A stretch of DNA of 64,000 nt from Hyphomicrobiales bacterium (GTDB taxonomy: Bacteria > Pseudomonadota > Alphaproteobacteria > Rhizobiales > Aestuariivirgaceae): contig JACPNZ010000042.1 of NCBI GenBank assembly GCA_016185245.1, forward strand, positions 1 to 64,000, in the 5' to 3' direction. Positions 38,703 through 47,292 of this stretch are shown here, one piece after another. The position numbers and the translations under genes are program-made. Below the pieces are notes generated by a model. That model saw only the letters and a list, made by a program, of their open reading frames with translations. It ran no database searches and was not told the origin of the DNA. The first letter of the stretch is position 1, and each line of letters starts with the position of its first letter.

Positions 38703-39959
38703 ATGCTTCTCACCCGCTGTTCGAGCTTGGCCCTCTTGCTTGCCGTCCTGACGCTGGCAGGCCCGCCGGCCCGCGCCGGCAACGCCGACCGGAGCCAGGA
38801 ACTGTCGACCGTCGAGCAGGAGCTGCAGTCGTCGCAATCGGCCCAAGACCGCATCAGCGCCGATCTCGCCGCCACCCGGAATGAACAGGACGACATTGCT
38901 GCCCGCCTGGTCGACCTGTCGCAGAAGATCCAGTCCGCCGAGGCCGCCATTTCCGGCAGCGAGGGCAAACTCGCCAAGCTCGGCAAGGAGAAGGTCACCA
39001 TCCTCGCTCGCCTGGCCGAAAAGCAGGATGTGATCTCCGAGCTCCTTGCCGGCCTGCAGCGCCTCGAGCAGGACCCGCCGCCAGCCCTGGTGGTGGAGCC
39101 CAGCGACGTACTGGCGGCACTGCGCGGCGCCATGATGTTCGGCGTCATCGTGCCGGAACTGCGCGACGAGGCCGATAGGCTCGCCGCCGATCTCGCCCGC
39201 CTCGACCGGCTGAGCGCCGGCATTCAGGCGAACCGGAAGGCCATCGCCGCCGATATCGCCCGGCTCGCTGCTGCCCGCACCGAGCTGGCGCGGCTCATCG
39301 ACCGCAAGAAGGCAACGCTGGTCGAAGGAAACGCCCGGCTCGGCCAGGAGCGCCAGCGCGCCGCCGATCTCGCGGCCAGGGCCCAGAGCCTCAAGCAGCT
39401 GATGGCCGCCTTGACGGCCGAGCGCCAGCGCACCGAAGCCGAACAGGCAAAGCAGACTGCCTTGGCGGAAACCGAGCGCCACCGGCGCGAAGCCCTGGCG
39501 CAGCAACCAAGGCTCGCCTTCAGCGACACCAGGGGCCGCCTCGCCTATCCGGCCCAGGGCCAGATTCTCAAACGTTTTGGGGATGATGACGGGCTTGGCG
39601 GCACTGTTCAAGGGACCGTTATCGCTACCCGCCAAGAGGCCCAGGTGACCGCCCCCTCCGACGCCCGGGTCGAGTTCGCCGGCCCTTTCCGCTCCTACGG
39701 CCAGGTGGTGATCCTCAATCCCGGCGGCGGCTATCGTATTCTTCTGGCGGGGATGGGCACCATTACCGCTGGAACCGGCGAATTCCTGCGGGCCGGTGAA
39801 CCTGTGGGCCAGATGGGAAACGGCCCCTCTTCGGTCACACTTTTGGGTGATTTGATACAGGACAGCCGCCCGGTCCTATATATAGAATTCCGTAACAACA
39901 CCGAGGCTATCGATTCGGCGCCATGGTGGATCGGCGGCACAAAAGAGGCACGTGGATGA
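38703..39959 (+). CDS. EnvC-like murein hydrolase activator
   Basis: A 418-residue periplasmic protein: signal peptide (residues 1-25, ending ARAG), long coiled coil (about 30-270, rich in Leu, Ala, Glu, Arg) and a C-terminal LytM/M23 fold (LAYPAQGQILKRFGD to YIEFRNNTEAIDSAPWW). The zinc-binding histidines of active LytM peptidases are not conserved (ILLAGM and YIEFR where HxxH/HxH would be), so it is probably a non-catalytic activator of amidases at division. The stop overlaps the ctpA start. Confidence 0.9.
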   Translation: MLLTRCSSLALLLAVLTLAGPPARAGNADRSQELSTVEQELQSSQSAQDRISADLAATRNEQDDIAARLVDLSQKIQSAEAAISGSEGKLAKLGKEKVTILARLAEKQDVISELLAGLQRLEQDPPPALVVEPSDVLAALRGAMMFGVIVPELRDEADRLAADLARLDRLSAGIQANRKAIAADIARLAAARTELARLIDRKKATLVEGNARLGQERQRAADLAARAQSLKQLMAALTAERQRTEAEQAKQTALAETERHRREALAQQPRLAFSDTRGRLAYPAQGQILKRFGDDDGLGGTVQGTVIATRQEAQVTAPSDARVEFAGPFRSYGQVVILNPGGGYRILLAGMGTITAGTGEFLRAGEPVGQMGNGPSSVTLLGDLIQDSRPVLYIEFRNNTEAIDSAPWWIGGTKEARG

Positions 39960-41308
39960 CGATGAAGACGCAAGTACGTAATGTTGGCCTGGTTCTGGCG
40001 GGCGCCGTCTCGGCGACCGTTCTGTGGCACGCTTTCGGCTCCGCCGGTGCGGCCTCCAATGCCGATACCTACAAGGTTCTCAACCTGTTCGGCGACGTGT
40101 TCGACCGGGTCAGGGCCGACTATGTCGAGCAGCCCAACGAACAACAGATGATCGAAGCCGCGATCAACGGCATGCTGGCCTCGCTCGACCCCCATTCGAG
40201 CTACATGAATGCCAAGCAGTACGAAGAGATGAGCGTTCAGACCAAGGGCGAGTTCGGTGGCCTCGGCATCGAAGTGACCATGGAGAATGGCCTGATCAAG
40301 GTGGTCTCGCCGATCGACGATACGCCCGCCGCCAAGGCCGGCCTCATGGCCAACGACCTGATCGTCAAGCTCGACGGCCAGCAGGTGCAGGGCATGACGC
40401 TCAATGAAGCGGTCGACAAGATGCGCGGCAAGATCGGCGCCCCTATCGTTCTCACCATCCAGCGCGACAACAAGGACCCCTTCGACGTCAAGCTCAACCG
40501 CGACCGGATCAAAGTGCAGTCGGTAAAATCCAGCGTCGAGAGCACCGACATCGGCTATATCCGCATTTCATCCTTCACCGAACAGACCCAGGAAGGCCTG
40601 GATAAGGCCATAGCGGATTTCCGCGCCAAGCTCGGCGACAAGGTCAAGGGCTATATCCTCGACCTGCGCAACGATCCGGGCGGTCTGCTCGACATGGCGA
40701 TCTCGGTTTCCGACAGCTTCCTCGACCGCGGCGAGATCGTCTCGACCCGCGGCCGCCGTGCCGACGAGACCCAGCGCTTCACCGCCCAGAAGGGCGACCT
40801 GGCCAACGGCAAGCCGGTGGTGGTGCTGATCAACGGCGGTTCGGCCTCGGCTTCGGAAATCGTCGCCGGCGCCTTGCAGGACCAGAAGCGCGCCACATTG
40901 ATCGGTACACGGAGCTTCGGCAAGGGTTCGGTGCAGACCATCATTCCGCTCTCCGGCCAGGGCGCGCTCAGGCTGACCACGGCGCGCTACTATACGCCGT
41001 CCGGCCGCTCGATCCAGGCCAAGGGTATCGACGCCGACATCGTGATCGAGGAAGAGTTGCCGCCGGAACTGCAGGGCAAGAACGTCTCGACCGAAGGCGA
41101 GGCGAGCCTAAGAGGTCACCTCAGCAACGAGACGGGCGGTACCGAGGGCGGCGGTTCGTCGGCCTATGTGCCCGAAGACAAGTCCAAGGATCTCCAGCTC
41201 AAGGCGGCGGTCGACCTTCTGCATGGCGTCAAGGTCGTGTCCAACGCCAAGCCCAAGGACACCAATCCGGCGATCAATGGCGGCAAGGCGACGACCACGC
41301 CGAACTGA
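39956..41308 (+). CDS. ctpA: Carboxy-terminal processing serine protease CtpA
   Basis: A 450-residue periplasmic S41 protease. An N-terminal hydrophobic segment (about 8-30) is followed by DPHSSYMN, a PDZ domain (GGLGIEVTMENGLIKVVSP) and the protease core with the Ser in INGGSASASEIVAGAL and Lys in RSFGKGSVQT. The C-terminal 70 residues are Gly/Ser/Lys-rich. ATG 39956 overlaps the envC-like stop. Co-translation with the amidase activator fits a shared role in envelope remodelling. Confidence 0.95.
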   Translation: MTMKTQVRNVGLVLAGAVSATVLWHAFGSAGAASNADTYKVLNLFGDVFDRVRADYVEQPNEQQMIEAAINGMLASLDPHSSYMNAKQYEEMSVQTKGEFGGLGIEVTMENGLIKVVSPIDDTPAAKAGLMANDLIVKLDGQQVQGMTLNEAVDKMRGKIGAPIVLTIQRDNKDPFDVKLNRDRIKVQSVKSSVESTDIGYIRISSFTEQTQEGLDKAIADFRAKLGDKVKGYILDLRNDPGGLLDMAISVSDSFLDRGEIVSTRGRRADETQRFTAQKGDLANGKPVVVLINGGSASASEIVAGALQDQKRATLIGTRSFGKGSVQTIIPLSGQGALRLTTARYYTPSGRSIQAKGIDADIVIEEELPPELQGKNVSTEGEASLRGHLSNETGGTEGGGSSAYVPEDKSKDLQLKAAVDLLHGVKVVSNAKPKDTNPAINGGKATTTPN

Positions 41309-41332
41309 GTCGTCGATCCACATGAATTCCAC

Positions 41333-41364
41333 GACGCCGGGCTGTTCGCCCGGCGTCTTCGTTC
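41333..41364 (+). terminator. Terminator after ctpA
   Basis: GACGCCGGGC (41333-41342) pairs perfectly with GCCCGGCGTC (41348-41357) across TGTTC, followed by TTCGTTC. It lies 24 bp after the ctpA stop and just before the convergent dehydratase gene. Confidence 0.75.
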
Positions 41365-41376
41365 GGCTGGTCGATT

Positions 41377-42312
41377 TCAGGCGAACAGGGCCGAGAAAGC
41401 CTCGAGCGTGGTATTGGCGCCGCATAGAAGCACGCCGACGCGCTCATCCTTTTCCGGACGATAGGCGCCGGAGAGAAGTGCCGCGAAAGCGGTGGCTCCG
41501 CCCGGTTCGGTGACAAGCTGCAGCCTGTGCCACAGGTAGCGCTGGGCCGCGCCGATATCCTCGTCGCCGACCAGCGCCACATGATCGACATGGGCCCGGG
41601 CGATCGGGAACATGAGGCTTCCCACCATGCTGGCCCCAAGGGAATCGACAGCAACGCCCGACGGCTTGACCCCAACACGGTCTCCGGCGGCGAGGGCTGC
41701 ATGCAGGGTGTTGCAGGTCTCGGGCTCGATACCCACGATCTTGATGCTCGACTGGTACCAGGCGGCGATGCCGCCGATCAATCCGCCGCCGCCAACCGCG
41801 ACAAGAAGCGTATCGAGGTCTGGCGCCTGGTCCTCGATCTCGCGGCCGAGCGTGCCCTGGCCTTCGAGGGTTTCGATGGCGTCATAGGCGTGAACGCCGA
41901 GCGCACCAGTTGCGGCGATGTGAGCCTCGCAGTGCGCCAGGGCCTCGTAGTAGTTGGCGCCCTTCTGCACGATCGCAGCACCGTAGGAGGCGATGCGCGC
42001 GACCTTGGCGGGCGAGGCAGTTTCCGGAACGAAAATGCGCGCCCGGTGACCCAGGGCCTGGGCGGCAAAGGCGACCGCCGCGCCATGGTTGCCGCCCGAG
42101 GCCGCCGCCACACCCGGCCCGGCGGGGTTGCGTCCCACCAGATTGTTGAAAGCGCCGCGCGGCTTGAAGCTGCCGGAGTGTTGCAAGAGTTCGAGCTTCA
42201 AGGTGACCGGCCTGCCGACGCCGTCGACTGAAATGCCGATGACTGGCGTCCGCCTGATATATGGGGCAATACGCTGGGCGGCTGCGGCTATGGCCTGGCG
42301 AGTAATCGTCAT
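41377..42312 (-). CDS. PLP-dependent threonine/serine dehydratase-like enzyme
   Basis: A 311-residue fold-type II PLP enzyme. The Schiff-base lysine is in HSGSFKPRGAFNN, the phosphate loop is VGGGGLIGG and the substrate loop ASGGNHG. It lacks the C-terminal ACT domain of biosynthetic threonine deaminase, so it is catabolic: threonine/serine dehydratase, serine racemase or 3-hydroxyaspartate dehydratase are candidates. Its ATG overlaps the stop of the pyridoxal kinase gene (ATGA), coupling the PLP enzyme to a PLP-making kinase. Confidence 0.87.
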   Translation of the reverse strand: MTITRQAIAAAAQRIAPYIRRTPVIGISVDGVGRPVTLKLELLQHSGSFKPRGAFNNLVGRNPAGPGVAAASGGNHGAAVAFAAQALGHRARIFVPETASPAKVARIASYGAAIVQKGANYYEALAHCEAHIAATGALGVHAYDAIETLEGQGTLGREIEDQAPDLDTLLVAVGGGGLIGGIAAWYQSSIKIVGIEPETCNTLHAALAAGDRVGVKPSGVAVDSLGASMVGSLMFPIARAHVDHVALVGDEDIGAAQRYLWHRLQLVTEPGGATAFAALLSGAYRPEKDERVGVLLCGANTTLEAFSALFA

Positions 42313-43109
42313 AGGCGGAAATTCCCCCAGCTATGCAAGGTCCCGGCAATATCGAGCACGGTAGAGCCGGCACTTGCCTCAATGGCATCCCGCAGGATGA
42401 GCATGGTGGCGGGCAATGCCTCGGCGGGTGGGTGGGCGAGGCGCTCCGCCAGATAGAGGCCAGCAAGAAAATCTCCGGTGCCGTGCGGGACAGTCGGGCG
42501 CAATGGCGTGACGGACGATGAAACAGTGTCCGCCGCGATCGCCAGCGTGGCGAGCTTGCCCTCGCCAGCCGGAATCGATGTCGCCAGAACTTCCGGAACC
42601 GGAAGGCGGCGGGCCGCCGCAACGCCCGCCTCGATGGTGCCGGCCCGCAAGCCCGACAGCCATTCGAGCTCGAAGCGATTGGGCGTCAGGCAATCGGCCA
42701 AGGGAACCAGATGGTCGCGGATCGCTTCGGCCACCGCCTGGGGCACATAGAGGCGATCGCCGTCGCCGATGACCGGATCGACGAGAACGTAGAGGCCGGA
42801 GTTGGCGGCCTTCATCGACCGGATCGTGCGGGCGGTGATTTCGACCTGCTCGGGAGTGGCGAAGTAGCCCGTCATCACTGCGCTACAACGCCCGAGCACG
42901 CCAAGAGTTTCGAGCCGCCGCAGGATCGCCGCGAGATCCGAAGGCTCGGTTCGGAAGCCGGCCGGCGCCCCATGCCCCGGGTGATTGGAGAGCGTGACCG
43001 TCGGCACCGCCAGCACCTCGTGGCCCCTGGCCTGCAGCGCCGGCACCGCGGCACTGTTGCCCACCGGCCCATAGGCCACCTGAGAGGAGACGGCGAGGAT
43101 GCGCGCCAT
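42309..43109 (-). CDS. Pyridoxal kinase
   Basis: A 266-residue PfkB-superfamily vitamin B6 kinase of the PdxK/PdxY type. VSSQVAYGPVGNSAAVPALQ at the start, VTLSNHPGHG (flap/substrate), LVDPVIGDGDRLYV, LTPNRFELEWLSG and HGTGDFLAGL with the catalytic Asp are present. It starts one base after the stop of the FAD oxidoreductase gene. Makes pyridoxal 5'-phosphate, probably by salvage. Confidence 0.92.
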   Translation of the reverse strand: MARILAVSSQVAYGPVGNSAAVPALQARGHEVLAVPTVTLSNHPGHGAPAGFRTEPSDLAAILRRLETLGVLGRCSAVMTGYFATPEQVEITARTIRSMKAANSGLYVLVDPVIGDGDRLYVPQAVAEAIRDHLVPLADCLTPNRFELEWLSGLRAGTIEAGVAAARRLPVPEVLATSIPAGEGKLATLAIAADTVSSSVTPLRPTVPHGTGDFLAGLYLAERLAHPPAEALPATMLILRDAIEASAGSTVLDIAGTLHSWGNFRL

Positions 43110-43110
43110 G

Positions 43111-44283
43111 TCAGATCACGTTCTTCTCGAACAATGGCGCCTTGGCAACGATGCGACCATAGCCGAAGCGCACCAGATCGATGGTCCGATAGCCGCCGTG
43201 AACGATCAGCTCGGCAATGGCATTGCCGGCCGCCGGGCCCTGCTGCAACCCATGGCCGGAGAAACCGTTGGCGAAATAGAAGTTGCCGATTTCGGGATGA
43301 GGTCCGATCACCGCGTTCTGGTCGAGGGTGTTGTAGTCATAGTGGCCGACCCAGGCGTTGATCACCTTGATCGCCTCGAAGGCGGGCACCCGCTCGGCCA
43401 GCACCGGCCAGATGCGCTCTTCGAACCAGTTGTAGTCGACCTCCCAGTCCATGACCTGCGGCTCCTCGTGTTCTTCGGGCGACAGGCCGCAGATGAAGTG
43501 CCGACCTTCGGGGCGGAAATAGACACCGGTGGGCTCCACCGTAAGGGGCGCGAGATGCATAGCCTCGCCGGCCGCCGGGCAGTCGAGCACATAGACATAG
43601 CGCTTGGCGGGACCCACCGGCAGGGAAATGCCGGCAAGCGCGGCAAGCGCACCGGCCCCGGATCCCGCCGCATTGACGAGACTGCCGCAGCCAAGTCTCT
43701 CACCCGTGGCGAGACTCACCGAATTCACCGCCGACGCCGATATCCCGATCCCGACGATTTCGCCGCGGACGATCGTCGCACCCCTCGCCGCCGCCGCCTT
43801 GCGGAACAGGCTCATCAGCGAATAGGGATCGAGCCAGCCTTCGCCGGAAAGGCCGAAGCAGCCGCCGGCCAGACCGTCGCCCGTGAGCCAGGGAAACCGT
43901 GCCGCGAGGTCGCTTCCTTGCAGAAGCACATTGTCGGCGCCGTTGGCGAGCTGGGTGCGGTGATTTTCGGCCAGGATCGGCAGGCCCTGTTCGGAAGCGA
44001 GAATGAGGTAGCCCTGCTCCCTGAAGCCGACATCGGCACCCGTACCGAATTCCGCTGTAAGGTTGCGGATGAGCCTCAGGCCGAACATCGAGAGGGCGAT
44101 ATTTTCGGGTGTCGAGAACTGCTGGCGGATGCCGCCGGCCGAGCGCGCCGTGCAGGAGAACTGGTAGGTCGTGTCTTTCTCGACGATGGCGATCGAACCG
44201 GTGAAACCGTGCTTCTGCAGGTAATAGGCGGTGGCGGAACCGACGACGCCGCCGCCGGCGATGATCACGTCAAAATGCTGCAT
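43111..44283 (-). CDS. FAD-dependent oxidoreductase (DAO family, FOXRED1-like)
   Basis: A 390-residue cytoplasmic flavoenzyme. The N-terminal Rossmann motif IIAGGGVVGSATAYYL (residues 7-22) is followed by an amine-oxidising DAO fold with LVNAAGSGAG, GVYFRPEGRHFICGLSPEE and the C-terminal NGFSGHGLQQGPAAG, typical of FOXRED1/sarcosine oxidase-like proteins. ATG 44283 (MQHFDVIIAGGG) is chosen by the motif position. Substrate is likely an N-methyl or secondary amino acid. First gene of a three-gene unit with the kinase and PLP enzyme. Confidence 0.88.
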   Translation of the reverse strand: MQHFDVIIAGGGVVGSATAYYLQKHGFTGSIAIVEKDTTYQFSCTARSAGGIRQQFSTPENIALSMFGLRLIRNLTAEFGTGADVGFREQGYLILASEQGLPILAENHRTQLANGADNVLLQGSDLAARFPWLTGDGLAGGCFGLSGEGWLDPYSLMSLFRKAAAARGATIVRGEIVGIGISASAVNSVSLATGERLGCGSLVNAAGSGAGALAALAGISLPVGPAKRYVYVLDCPAAGEAMHLAPLTVEPTGVYFRPEGRHFICGLSPEEHEEPQVMDWEVDYNWFEERIWPVLAERVPAFEAIKVINAWVGHYDYNTLDQNAVIGPHPEIGNFYFANGFSGHGLQQGPAAGNAIAELIVHGGYRTIDLVRFGYGRIVAKAPLFEKNVI

Positions 44284-44394
44284 GGTGGCCGCACAATGCC
44301 TAACCCCCCACATCCCGACAAGGGCTCAGGCAGAAGTGGGCTTCACATGTTGCAGCGCACAAGCTAGCTTCGCGGTCCGCCATGAGAGGGTTCC

Positions 44395-45261
44395 ATGACC
44401 ATACGTCCACGCCGCAGCGTTCTCTACATGCCGGGCGCCAATGCGCGCGCCCTCGAGAAGGCCAAATCCATCGCCGCCGATGCCCTGATTCTCGACCTCG
44501 AGGATTCGGTTGCCCCCGACGCCAAGGCCGAAGCCCGCGCCAATGTGGCCGAGGCGATCGGCTCGGGCGGCTATGGCGGCCGCGAACTGGTGATCCGCAT
44601 CAACGGGCTCGACACGCCCTGGGGGGTGGACGATCTCAAGATGGCGGCCCAGGTGTCGCCCCATGCGGTGCTGGTGCCCAAGGTGGCGCGGCCCGGCGAT
44701 ATCATCGGCGTGTCGCGCATCTACGGCGGCCTGGGCGGAGCGCCCGCCACCCGCATGTGGGCGATGATGGAAACCCCCATCGCCATCTTCAACGTGCGCG
44801 AGATCGCCTCGGTGCATGAGGTGGCGAGACTGGCGTGTCTGGTGCTCGGCACCAACGATCTCCTGAAGGAATCGCGGGCCCGCGCCTCGGGCGGGCGCTT
44901 TGCCATCCTGTCGTGGCTGTCGATAACGCTGCTGGCAGCGCGTGCCTATGGCCTCGACGTGATCGACGGAGTGTACAATGATTTCCGCGACGAGGCGGGC
45001 TTCCGCGCCGAATGCGAGCAGGGCCGCACCCTCGGCATGGACGGCAAGACCCTAATCCATCCCTCGCAGGTGGCGGTGTGCAACGAACTGTTCTCGCCCG
45101 CGCCCGAGGAAGTCGCCTGGTCGCGCAAGGTGATCGAGGCCTTTGCCCGGCCGGAACATGCCGGCAAGGGTGTCATCACCGTCGAAGGCCGCATGGTCGA
45201 GCGGCTGCATTTGGCCATGGCCGAGCGGATGGTCGCCATCGCCGAGGCGATCGCCCCATGA
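44395..45261 (+). CDS. CitE-family malyl-CoA lyase/thioesterase-like protein
   Basis: A 288-residue HpcH/HpaI-CitE family enzyme. RRSVLYMPGANARALEKA, LDLEDSV (acidic site), VIRINGLDTPWG (Arg), METP (catalytic Glu) and LGTNDL, followed by VIDGVYNDFRDE and GKTLIHPSQV. The GTNDL element and length fit (3S)-malyl-CoA thioesterase (Mcl2) better than the longer malyl-CoA lyase Mcl1. It is coupled by ATGA overlap to mesaconyl-CoA hydratase, placing it in the ethylmalonyl-CoA route of acetate/C1 assimilation. Confidence 0.85.
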   Translation: MTIRPRRSVLYMPGANARALEKAKSIAADALILDLEDSVAPDAKAEARANVAEAIGSGGYGGRELVIRINGLDTPWGVDDLKMAAQVSPHAVLVPKVARPGDIIGVSRIYGGLGGAPATRMWAMMETPIAIFNVREIASVHEVARLACLVLGTNDLLKESRARASGGRFAILSWLSITLLAARAYGLDVIDGVYNDFRDEAGFRAECEQGRTLGMDGKTLIHPSQVAVCNELFSPAPEEVAWSRKVIEAFARPEHAGKGVITVEGRMVERLHLAMAERMVAIAEAIAP

Positions 45262-46307
45262 GCAAGGCGACAGCCGGAAACTTCTTCGAGGATTTCCGCC
45301 TGGGCCAGGTGTTGCGCCATGCCACGCCGCGCACCGTTACAGCCGGCGACCAGGCGCTCTACGCCGCCCTCTATGGCTCGCGTTTCGCGGTGCAGTCGGC
45401 CGACAGCTTTGCGCAAGGCCTGGGCTACCCGCGCGCCCCGCTCGACGATCTCCTGGTCTTCCACATGGTGTTCGGCAAGACGGTGCCCGACGTCTCGCTC
45501 AACGCCGTGGCCAATCTCGGCTATGCCGATTGCCGGTTTCTCGCTGCCGTCTATCCGGGCGATACGCTGTCGACCGTCTCCGAGGCGATCGGCCTCAAGG
45601 AGAACTCCACAGGCAAGACCGGGACCGTCTATGTGCGTTCGACCGGCTTCAACCAGCGTGGCGAGGAGGTGCTCTCCTTCGTGCGCTGGGTGATGGTGAA
45701 AAAGCGCAACGAAGCGTCCCCTGCCCCCGATGCGGCGGTTCCGCACTTGCCGAAGCACGTCGACCCGCGCGGGCTCGGGCGCGCTGTGCCGTGGCTGGCG
45801 CTCGCGGCATGGGACAACGCCCTTGCCGGCTCGCCCTACCGGTTCGGCGATTATCGCATCGGCGAAAGGATCGACCACGTCGACGGCATGACCGTCGAGG
45901 AGACCGAGCATCAGCTGGCGACCCGCCTCTACCAGAATACCGCGAGAGTCCATTTCAATGCCTTCGCCGAGGCCACCGGCCGCTTCGGCAGGCGGCTCGT
46001 CTATGGCGGGCATGCAATGTCGCTGGCCCGCGCCTTGTCCTTCAACGGGCTGGGCAACGCCTTTCATATCGCCGCCATCAACTCCGGCCGCCATGTGGCG
46101 CCGCTGTTTGCCGGCGGCACGGTATTCGCCTGGTCGGAGGTCGTGGGCAAGGCCGAGATTGCCGGCCGCGACGATGTCGGCGCCTTGCGCATCGTGACCA
46201 GGGCGACGCGCAATCTGCCGTGTACGGAGCATCCCGTGACCGACGGCACCGTCGAAACCCCGGGCGTCATCCTCGAACTCGACTACTGGGCGGTGCTGCC
46301 GCGCTGA
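45258..46307 (+). CDS. mch: Mesaconyl-CoA hydratase (MaoC family)
   Basis: A 349-residue double-hotdog MaoC dehydratase. GNFFEDFRLGQVLRHATPRTVT at the start and LLVFHMVFGKTVPDVSLNAVANLGYADCRF closely resemble mesaconyl-CoA hydratase of Rhodobacter and Methylobacterium, which interconverts mesaconyl-CoA and beta-methylmalyl-CoA. Translation from ATG 45258 overlaps the preceding stop. Crotonyl-CoA carboxylase/reductase and ethylmalonyl-CoA mutase, the pathway's other enzymes, are not in the window. Confidence 0.9.
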   Translation: MSKATAGNFFEDFRLGQVLRHATPRTVTAGDQALYAALYGSRFAVQSADSFAQGLGYPRAPLDDLLVFHMVFGKTVPDVSLNAVANLGYADCRFLAAVYPGDTLSTVSEAIGLKENSTGKTGTVYVRSTGFNQRGEEVLSFVRWVMVKKRNEASPAPDAAVPHLPKHVDPRGLGRAVPWLALAAWDNALAGSPYRFGDYRIGERIDHVDGMTVEETEHQLATRLYQNTARVHFNAFAEATGRFGRRLVYGGHAMSLARALSFNGLGNAFHIAAINSGRHVAPLFAGGTVFAWSEVVGKAEIAGRDDVGALRIVTRATRNLPCTEHPVTDGTVETPGVILELDYWAVLPR

Positions 46308-46344
46308 AATTTCATTTGCCTTCCCAGGGATTTACCGACCGGTT

Positions 46345-47289
46345 ATGAGTGCCGGACCCATTGCGGGGCAGGACGGCGAATCGATGAAACCTGCGGAACA
46401 GAGCTATTCGGCGGGAGTACTCTATGTGCTCCTCGCCGAACTGGGCTGGAGTCTCTCGGGCCTCTTCGTCCGCCTGATGCCCGGTCTCGACGGCTGGCAG
46501 ATCAACACCTGGCGCGGCTACTGGATGTCGGTAGCCCTCCTCTGCTACCTGATCGCCCGCTATGGCCGCGATACGACCGGCAAATTCGCCGAAATCCCGC
46601 TGGTGGCGCTGATTACCTCGGCCGGATTCTTTGCCCTCGGCTCAACCCTCTATGTCACCTCGCTCACCCTGGTCAGCACCGCCACCATCTCGGTGATCGG
46701 CGCCTCTTCGCCGATCTTCACCGGCCTCTTGAGCCCGTGGATCACCGGCGAGCGGCCGGGGCTTGCCGCCTGGGGGGCCGCTCTTCTCGCCATGCTGGGT
46801 GTCGGCATCATTGCCTGGGATGGCCTCGAGGCGGGCAAGCTTATCGGCATTGTGGTATCGGTATTCGTTCCCATATCCTTCGCCGGCCAGACCCTGACGC
46901 TGCGCCGCTACCGCGGTTACGACATGGTGCCGGCGATCTGCGTCGGCGGCTTTGCCACCTTCTTCATCGCCGGCATTCTGGGCTTCGTGGCGGGAGGCCA
47001 TGCCGGCGGCGGCTTCGAGGTTTCGCCCGGCAATCTGGCCCTGCTGGCGGTGATGGGACCGGTCCAGCTCGCCGTGCCGCTCATCTACTATGCCCGTGGC
47101 GCCAAATCGGTGCCGGCGGTGACCATTTCGCTGATCGTCATGCTCGATGCGGTTTTGAACCCCCTGTGGCCATGGCTCTTCCTCGGCGAAACGCCGAACC
47201 GTGCGGCTTTCATCGGCGGCACCATCATCGTCGGCGCCGTCATCATCTCGATTTTCGGCGGCCGCTGGATGGCCCGCGCCGCGCCATGA
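46345..47289 (+). CDS. EamA/DMT-family transporter
   Basis: A 314-residue membrane protein with about ten hydrophobic helices in two EamA repeats (first LYVLLAELGWSLSGLFVRL; second near IGIVVSVFVPISFAGQTLTL). Drug/metabolite-family exporters expel amino acids or small metabolites; the substrate is not predictable. ATG 46345 is listed; M14 at 46384 is possible. It ends three bases before the convergent ABC permease. Confidence 0.88.
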   Translation: MSAGPIAGQDGESMKPAEQSYSAGVLYVLLAELGWSLSGLFVRLMPGLDGWQINTWRGYWMSVALLCYLIARYGRDTTGKFAEIPLVALITSAGFFALGSTLYVTSLTLVSTATISVIGASSPIFTGLLSPWITGERPGLAAWGAALLAMLGVGIIAWDGLEAGKLIGIVVSVFVPISFAGQTLTLRRYRGYDMVPAICVGGFATFFIAGILGFVAGGHAGGGFEVSPGNLALLAVMGPVQLAVPLIYYARGAKSVPAVTISLIVMLDAVLNPLWPWLFLGETPNRAAFIGGTIIVGAVIISIFGGRWMARAAP

Positions 47290-47292
47290 GGA

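Noticed and set aside
38703-39959. Active M23 endopeptidase call for the EnvC-like protein
   Set aside because: The zinc-ligand histidines are not visible at the expected positions, so a catalytically inactive activator fits better.
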